Shown one piece after another: positions 60,038 to 64,000 of a stretch of DNA of 64,000 nucleotides; position 1 is the first letter of the stretch, and every line of letters begins with the position of its first letter. Source of the DNA: Pseudobdellovibrionaceae bacterium (GTDB lineage Bacteria > Bdellovibrionota > Bdellovibrionia > Bdellovibrionales > Bdellovibrionaceae); contig JAEUWH010000110.1 in NCBI GenBank assembly GCA_016785955.1, forward strand, positions 35,310 to 99,309, given 5' to 3'. Below the pieces are notes generated by a model. It did no database searches. It saw nothing but the letters and a program-made list of their open reading frames with translations, and had not been told where the DNA came from. The position numbers were made by a program, and so were the translations under genes.

Positions 60038-62805
60038 GTTAGTGCCTCTACACATTTAGGACAGATTCCGGGAAGTTCTTCCGTTTGCGATATCTGAGTT
60101 GAGTATGTCCAACAGCGAACACATTTCTCGCCATCCGCCTTTTCCGCTTTCACCACAAGCTCACCTTCGCTGATTCTAACATCCGAAACTATCAGGAATT
60201 CACGCAAGCCTTTAAAGTTTGTTAAAATTTTAAACTTGTCGCCCAAAGCCGTGATATGGACTTTCGCTTCCAATGACGCCCCAATCACCTTTTGCGTTCT
60301 TAAACCCTCCAAGACTTTTTGTACGTCTGTTCGGATTTCAATTAACACGGCAAATTTTTCTTTCAATGATGGATTTTTCCAATCTGCACTGCACTTGGGA
60401 AATTCCGTCAAGAATATCGACTCTTTTGTTTTGAATTGATAGTGCGAATACGACTCTTCGGCCAGAAAAGATAAAATAGGCGCCATCATTCCCATCAGCG
60501 ATTCCAAGATATAATAAATCACGGTTTGTGACGATCGCCGTGGAATCCCATTTTCTTTCCAAGTGTACAAACGATCCTTTAATACATCCAAGTAAACAGC
60601 CGACAATGTCACCGTACAATACTGATTCAAAGCATGATAAACTTTGTAGAAATCATAGTTCTCATACGCGGACTCAACTTTTTCGATCAGTTCGTACAAT
60701 TCATTCATCGCCCACTGATCCAGTTCGGGCATTTGCGAAACAGCAATCGTATCTACTTTAGGATTAAAATCCGTCAACGAACCCAGCAAGTATCTCATCG
60801 TATTTCGAATACGTCGGTATGTTTCCGTGACCCGAGTCAACTCATCCTTACCACACGATACATCCTGTCCATAGTCGCCGTAGGCCGCCCACAAACGAAC
60901 AATCTCGGCACCACTTTTTGCGGACACTTCGTTGGGATCAATGACATTCCCTAATGATTTGCTCATCTTACGACCTTGAGGGTCCATCACAAATCCATGA
61001 GTCAATAAAGTTTTAAACGGCGGTTGGCCCGAGGTCGCCATTGAGGAAAGCATCGATGTATTAAACCACCCACGATGCTGATCACTGCCTTCCAAATAAA
61101 TATCAGCCGGTCCCTCACTCATGCGTTTTTTCTGAACGGCAGCATGGGCCACACCCGAGTCAAACCATACATCCAAGATATCTTTGCCGTGACGGAAACC
61201 TTCCGATCCAAATTTATCTTTGTTCTTTGGATTGCCATACACCAATTCATACTTTTTATCGCCAATGAACTGGGCAACCGGAGTCGAATGAAATCCTTCG
61301 ATACCTTTTTTTTCGATCACATCCGCGACGGTCATCATGACATCATAGTCAACCAAAGGCTCTGCCGTAGCGATACAATAGAAAATCGGAATCGGCACAC
61401 CCCAAATACGCTGACGACTCAGACACCAATCTGGACGGTTTTCCATCATGGCTTGAAATCGTGCTTTACCCCAATCTGGAACGAATTTTACTTTCTCGAT
61501 GCTTTCAATCGTTTTCTTACGAATTTGCGTTTGTTCCAGATCAATACCCATAAACCACTGCGGCGTCGTTCGAAAAATCAACGGTGTTTTTGAACGCCAA
61601 CAATGAGGGTACGAGTGCTCGATCTCTTGAAGTTTAATCAAATGACCAGACTCTTTCAGTTTCTCGACGATCAAAGGGTTCGCCTTGAAAATATTCATTC
61701 CCGCCCACTCCGGAACATCTTCAGTGAATTTTCCCGCGTCATCCACTGGGCACAGCACAGGAAGATTATATTTTAAACCCACTTTAAAGTCGTCCGCCCC
61801 ATGACCTGGAGCCGTGTGAACGCAACCCGTACCCGCATCTAAACTGACATGCAAGCCAAGTACGATGCGCGAACGACGATCAATCCAAGGATGTTCCGCC
61901 TCTTTATTTTCTAAATCGACACCTTTGAATGTTTCCAATAATTTTAAATTTAATCCCGTGTCTTTCGCGAATGCCTCGCTTAAGCCTTTGGCCAATACCA
62001 AATTCTGATGGTCACTTTCATATACCCCGTATTCAAAATCCGGGTGCAAACACACACCCACGTTCGCCGGTAACGTCCAGGGTGTCGTCGTCCAAATAAC
62101 AAAATATGTTTTCTTGCCATTTTTAACTAGCGGATCTTTCTTCGATTCTAATTTCACATAGATCGAAGGTGACTTATGCATGTGGTATTCAACTTCGGCA
62201 TCGGCCAGCGCTGTTTTCAAAGTCCAATTCCAGTACACTGGCTTTTCACCACGATAGATCACACCTTTTTTGAACGCCCGCGCAAACTCGCGCACTTCTT
62301 CGGCCTCATAATCGTAGGCCATTGTTAAATAAGGATTTTCCCAATCCGCCAAGATACCCAAGCGTTTGAACTGCCCTCGTTGCTGCTCTACCCATTTCGC
62401 CGCTTCCGCACGACAAAGCGCCAAGATCTCTTGATCCGTTTTGACAAGTTTTTTGTCCGTGAGATCTTTCATCACTTTGTGCTCGATAGGAAGGCCATGA
62501 CAATCCCAACCTGGGATGAATTGGGTTTTGAAACCTTTCATCGTTTTGTATTTCACCACGATGTCTTTCAATGTTTTATTCAGGGCATGACCAATATGAA
62601 TATTGCCGTTGGCATAAGGAGGCCCATCTTGAAAAACGAAATTTTTTCCATTTTGATTCTTATCCAACATCTGTTGGTAAATCTTTTTCTCGTCCCAATT
62701 TTTTATAATCTCGGGTTCCTTGATGTTCAAATCACCCTTCATCGGGAACGACGTTTGAGGAAGCCGAATCGTAGATTTATAGTCCTTGGTTGGAGTCATA
62801 TTCAC
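60034..62805 (-). CDS. ileS: Isoleucyl-tRNA synthetase
   Basis: 923 residues. HIGH motif in YANGNIHIGHALNKTLKDIV, KMSKS motif in GRKMSKSLGNVIDP, and the C-terminal zinc site VRCWTY and CPKCVEALT. Editing (CP1) domain present in between (THTAPGHGADDF-type region: GCVHTAPGHGADDFKVG). GTG start with AAAGG seven bases before. All parts are complete. Confidence 0.98.
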   Translation of the reverse strand: MNMTPTKDYKSTIRLPQTSFPMKGDLNIKEPEIIKNWDEKKIYQQMLDKNQNGKNFVFQDGPPYANGNIHIGHALNKTLKDIVVKYKTMKGFKTQFIPGWDCHGLPIEHKVMKDLTDKKLVKTDQEILALCRAEAAKWVEQQRGQFKRLGILADWENPYLTMAYDYEAEEVREFARAFKKGVIYRGEKPVYWNWTLKTALADAEVEYHMHKSPSIYVKLESKKDPLVKNGKKTYFVIWTTTPWTLPANVGVCLHPDFEYGVYESDHQNLVLAKGLSEAFAKDTGLNLKLLETFKGVDLENKEAEHPWIDRRSRIVLGLHVSLDAGTGCVHTAPGHGADDFKVGLKYNLPVLCPVDDAGKFTEDVPEWAGMNIFKANPLIVEKLKESGHLIKLQEIEHSYPHCWRSKTPLIFRTTPQWFMGIDLEQTQIRKKTIESIEKVKFVPDWGKARFQAMMENRPDWCLSRQRIWGVPIPIFYCIATAEPLVDYDVMMTVADVIEKKGIEGFHSTPVAQFIGDKKYELVYGNPKNKDKFGSEGFRHGKDILDVWFDSGVAHAAVQKKRMSEGPADIYLEGSDQHRGWFNTSMLSSMATSGQPPFKTLLTHGFVMDPQGRKMSKSLGNVIDPNEVSAKSGAEIVRLWAAYGDYGQDVSCGKDELTRVTETYRRIRNTMRYLLGSLTDFNPKVDTIAVSQMPELDQWAMNELYELIEKVESAYENYDFYKVYHALNQYCTVTLSAVYLDVLKDRLYTWKENGIPRRSSQTVIYYILESLMGMMAPILSFLAEESYSHYQFKTKESIFLTEFPKCSADWKNPSLKEKFAVLIEIRTDVQKVLEGLRTQKVIGASLEAKVHITALGDKFKILTNFKGLREFLIVSDVRISEGELVVKAEKADGEKCVRCWTYSTQISQTEELPGICPKCVEALT

Positions 62806-62965
62806 ACATTTACCTTTGGCAAAGATTTATTTTACCGTTCATTACTGCTGGCGCCTCAAAAGACCCAGCTAATATGAAATAAGTATCTGATAAATATATT
62901 GAATTCTGTTTTCTTAAACAAGCGGTAAATTAGGACTTGCCTCAGACAAGCCAAGTGCTCGCAAA

Positions 62966-63493
62966 CTACAAAAGCTTTTTAAGTTTATTGTAACCGACTT
63001 GCAGAAGCATTTTTAAGGCTTCGTTATTAGAAGAAAGGTTCAATTTTTGACGAACCTCACTGACCAATGCCGCTGAGGTCGGATCTAAATCCAAGGGAGA
63101 ACTCATTGCGGCATTCATTTGCGCATTGTATTTCTTTTCCAAGGACTGAAAGTCTAAACTTAATGATTCCGGTGGTTTAGCAGCGTGTTCTTTTTTTGTA
63201 GGTGCCGTCGCACCAGCAAAGTCATTGGTTTTTGGCTTGGCCTCAACAGCACCTTCTTTTTCAAATTCACCCATTAAACCAGCTAACTGCTTGAGTTCGT
63301 GTTTAAAGTTTTGAATCGATGGGCGGTCTAAAGCAGCATCACCATCGCGGGTTGCCTTTAAATATAAGCTCACTAAAATATCCGGAGTCGTCGCCATTTC
63401 TTTCAGAGAGTTATCCTGATTCTGCAGCCACGCGTAGGCTTTTAAAAGCGAGTCTTTGGTGTATGCTTGAGGTGGAATCGGATTCATTGCCAT
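62966..63493 (-). CDS. Protein of unknown function, Pro- and Ala-containing
   Basis: About 175 residues if started at ATG 63493 or the nearby ATG 63487 (the frame opens further at 63532). The N-terminus is helical (DSLLKAYAWLQNQDNSLKEM); the middle is low complexity (about 85-115, Lys/Ala/Pro); the C-terminal 40 residues (SAALVSEVRQKLNLSSNNEA, LKMLLQVGYNKLKKLL) are helical and could be a ribbon-helix-helix-like or regulatory module. No recognised family. It is separate from ileS by 160 bp. Confidence 0.6.
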   Translation of the reverse strand: MAMNPIPPQAYTKDSLLKAYAWLQNQDNSLKEMATTPDILVSLYLKATRDGDAALDRPSIQNFKHELKQLAGLMGEFEKEGAVEAKPKTNDFAGATAPTKKEHAAKPPESLSLDFQSLEKKYNAQMNAAMSSPLDLDPTSAALVSEVRQKLNLSSNNEALKMLLQVGYNKLKKLL

Positions 63494-63532
63494 GAGAAAA
63501 ACGAACCTAAGAATGTATCGCTTTCGAGTCAA

Positions 63533-64000
63533 TACTTCTTATTCGTCTATAAAAATAATGAATAGCATTATAAAAATAAATGATTTGAAACGATTGAGCT
63601 TTGAAATTGAGCAAATATTTTTTCCAAAAATGCCCGACAAAACAGCAAACACAGTGCTTTCAAGTCACAAAGTGAAAAAAAATAAAAAACATCTAATCTG
63701 TTTTTTGCAAGGACAATATCCAGCCCGATATTTTTTATAGAGTCGCCATCTTGTTACCGCACATGGACCCAAGACACTTATCCATCGATTTAAACTGGAT
63801 TAAATTGGCGGAATCTTTATCAATCAGCGACTGCCTCATTCGTGGAAATTTTAAATTCCAGATACCGTTGCAAAGTTGTTGGGATTAATTTCCCATGGTT
63901 TCAACTGCAACCTCTTACAAAGTTAAAGTAATGCTATAAGTGTGCCTGGTTAATAGAAAATATAAAGTTAATAGAAGGCGATTGGAGTCTCAAAGTGAGA
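63533..64000. other. Right-end spacer, little of note
   Basis: AT-rich. A 60-codon plus-strand frame (63558-63740) and a 41-codon one (63763-63888) lack ribosome sites and are not convincing. Near the edge GGAG, 7 nt, then GTG at 63995 could begin a plus-strand gene that continues outside the window. Confidence 0.4.

Noticed and set aside
63492..63740. 82-codon plus-strand frame at the right end
   Set aside because: It overlaps the start of the minus-strand gene and lacks a ribosome site; the inner ATG at 63558 has none either.
1..64000. tRNA, rRNA and CRISPR arrays
   Set aside because: No T-loop pattern, rRNA stretch or regularly spaced repeat was seen by eye; a tRNA scan could still correct this.

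Overview
The window comes from a moderately AT-rich Gram-negative bacterium. The gene set suggests a Bdellovibrio-type predator (Bdellovibrionota; Pseudobdellovibrio or a close relative is my best guess). The pointers are several short flagellins, a FlhF/FlhG-type polar flagellar locus, many FHA proteins, a CFI-box C-terminus and numerous small secreted Cys-rich proteins. Taxonomy is inferred from gene content only. GTG starts and 1-4 nt gene overlaps are common.

Layout. (1) 1-6.2 kb, minus strand: fliD, fliS and a FliT-like chaperone, then a TPR protein, a GGGGG-loop (MAF/DUF115-like or methyltransferase-like) protein and two family 9 glycosyltransferases, the last running off the left edge; this looks like a flagellar cap plus glycosylation block. 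(2) 6.2-9.8 kb: an aspartokinase with an 18-bp tandem repeat, a lipoprotein and a large Cys/Gly-rich secreted protein. (3) 9.8-14.4 kb: three flagellins separated by unusually long structured spacers; fliC1 and fliC2 have near-consensus sigma-28 (FliA) promoters, while the more divergent fliC3 has a sigma-70-like one. (4) 14.4-22.4 kb: 3D-domain lipoprotein, a porin-like protein coupled to a CFI-box protein, asd, pssA, a DGK1/SEC59-type lipid enzyme, and exbB/exbD. (5) 22.4-30.8 kb: a lipoprotein with a sulfatase fold but no sulfatase active site, converging on an operon of TadC-like protein, DUF192, three FHA membrane proteins and a PP2C-like protein that lacks its metal ligands. (6) 30.8-37.3 kb: maf, yggS, proC, divIVA-like, DUF167, an outer-membrane barrel, an MFS exporter and a rhodanese-like protein. 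(7) 37.3-48.2 kb: one long flagellar operon fliL-M-N-O-P-Q-R-flhB-flhA-flhF-flhG-fliA. (8) 48.4-54.3 kb: a small secreted protein with a possible FliA promoter, and flgF-G-A-H-I-J. (9) 54.5-64 kb: lytic transglycosylase, lgt, a cNMP-binding/HATPase protein with a membrane partner, a repeat-rich spacer with a perfect 33-bp inverted repeat, lspA, ileS and an unknown gene.

How it fits together. The fliL and flgF operons each carry a close-to-consensus sigma-54 promoter with nearly the same sequence, and the last gene of the fliL operon is fliA, whose product would read the fliC1 and fliC2 promoters. The DNA therefore shows a sigma-54 to sigma-28 flagellar cascade in one window. The best candidates for undescribed biology are the FHA/TadC/pseudo-PP2C operon facing a pseudo-sulfatase, the long flagellin leaders with a cluster of GTCTAG hexamers, and the 33-bp inverted-repeat element. 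No tRNA, rRNA, CRISPR array, insertion sequence or prophage was recognised.
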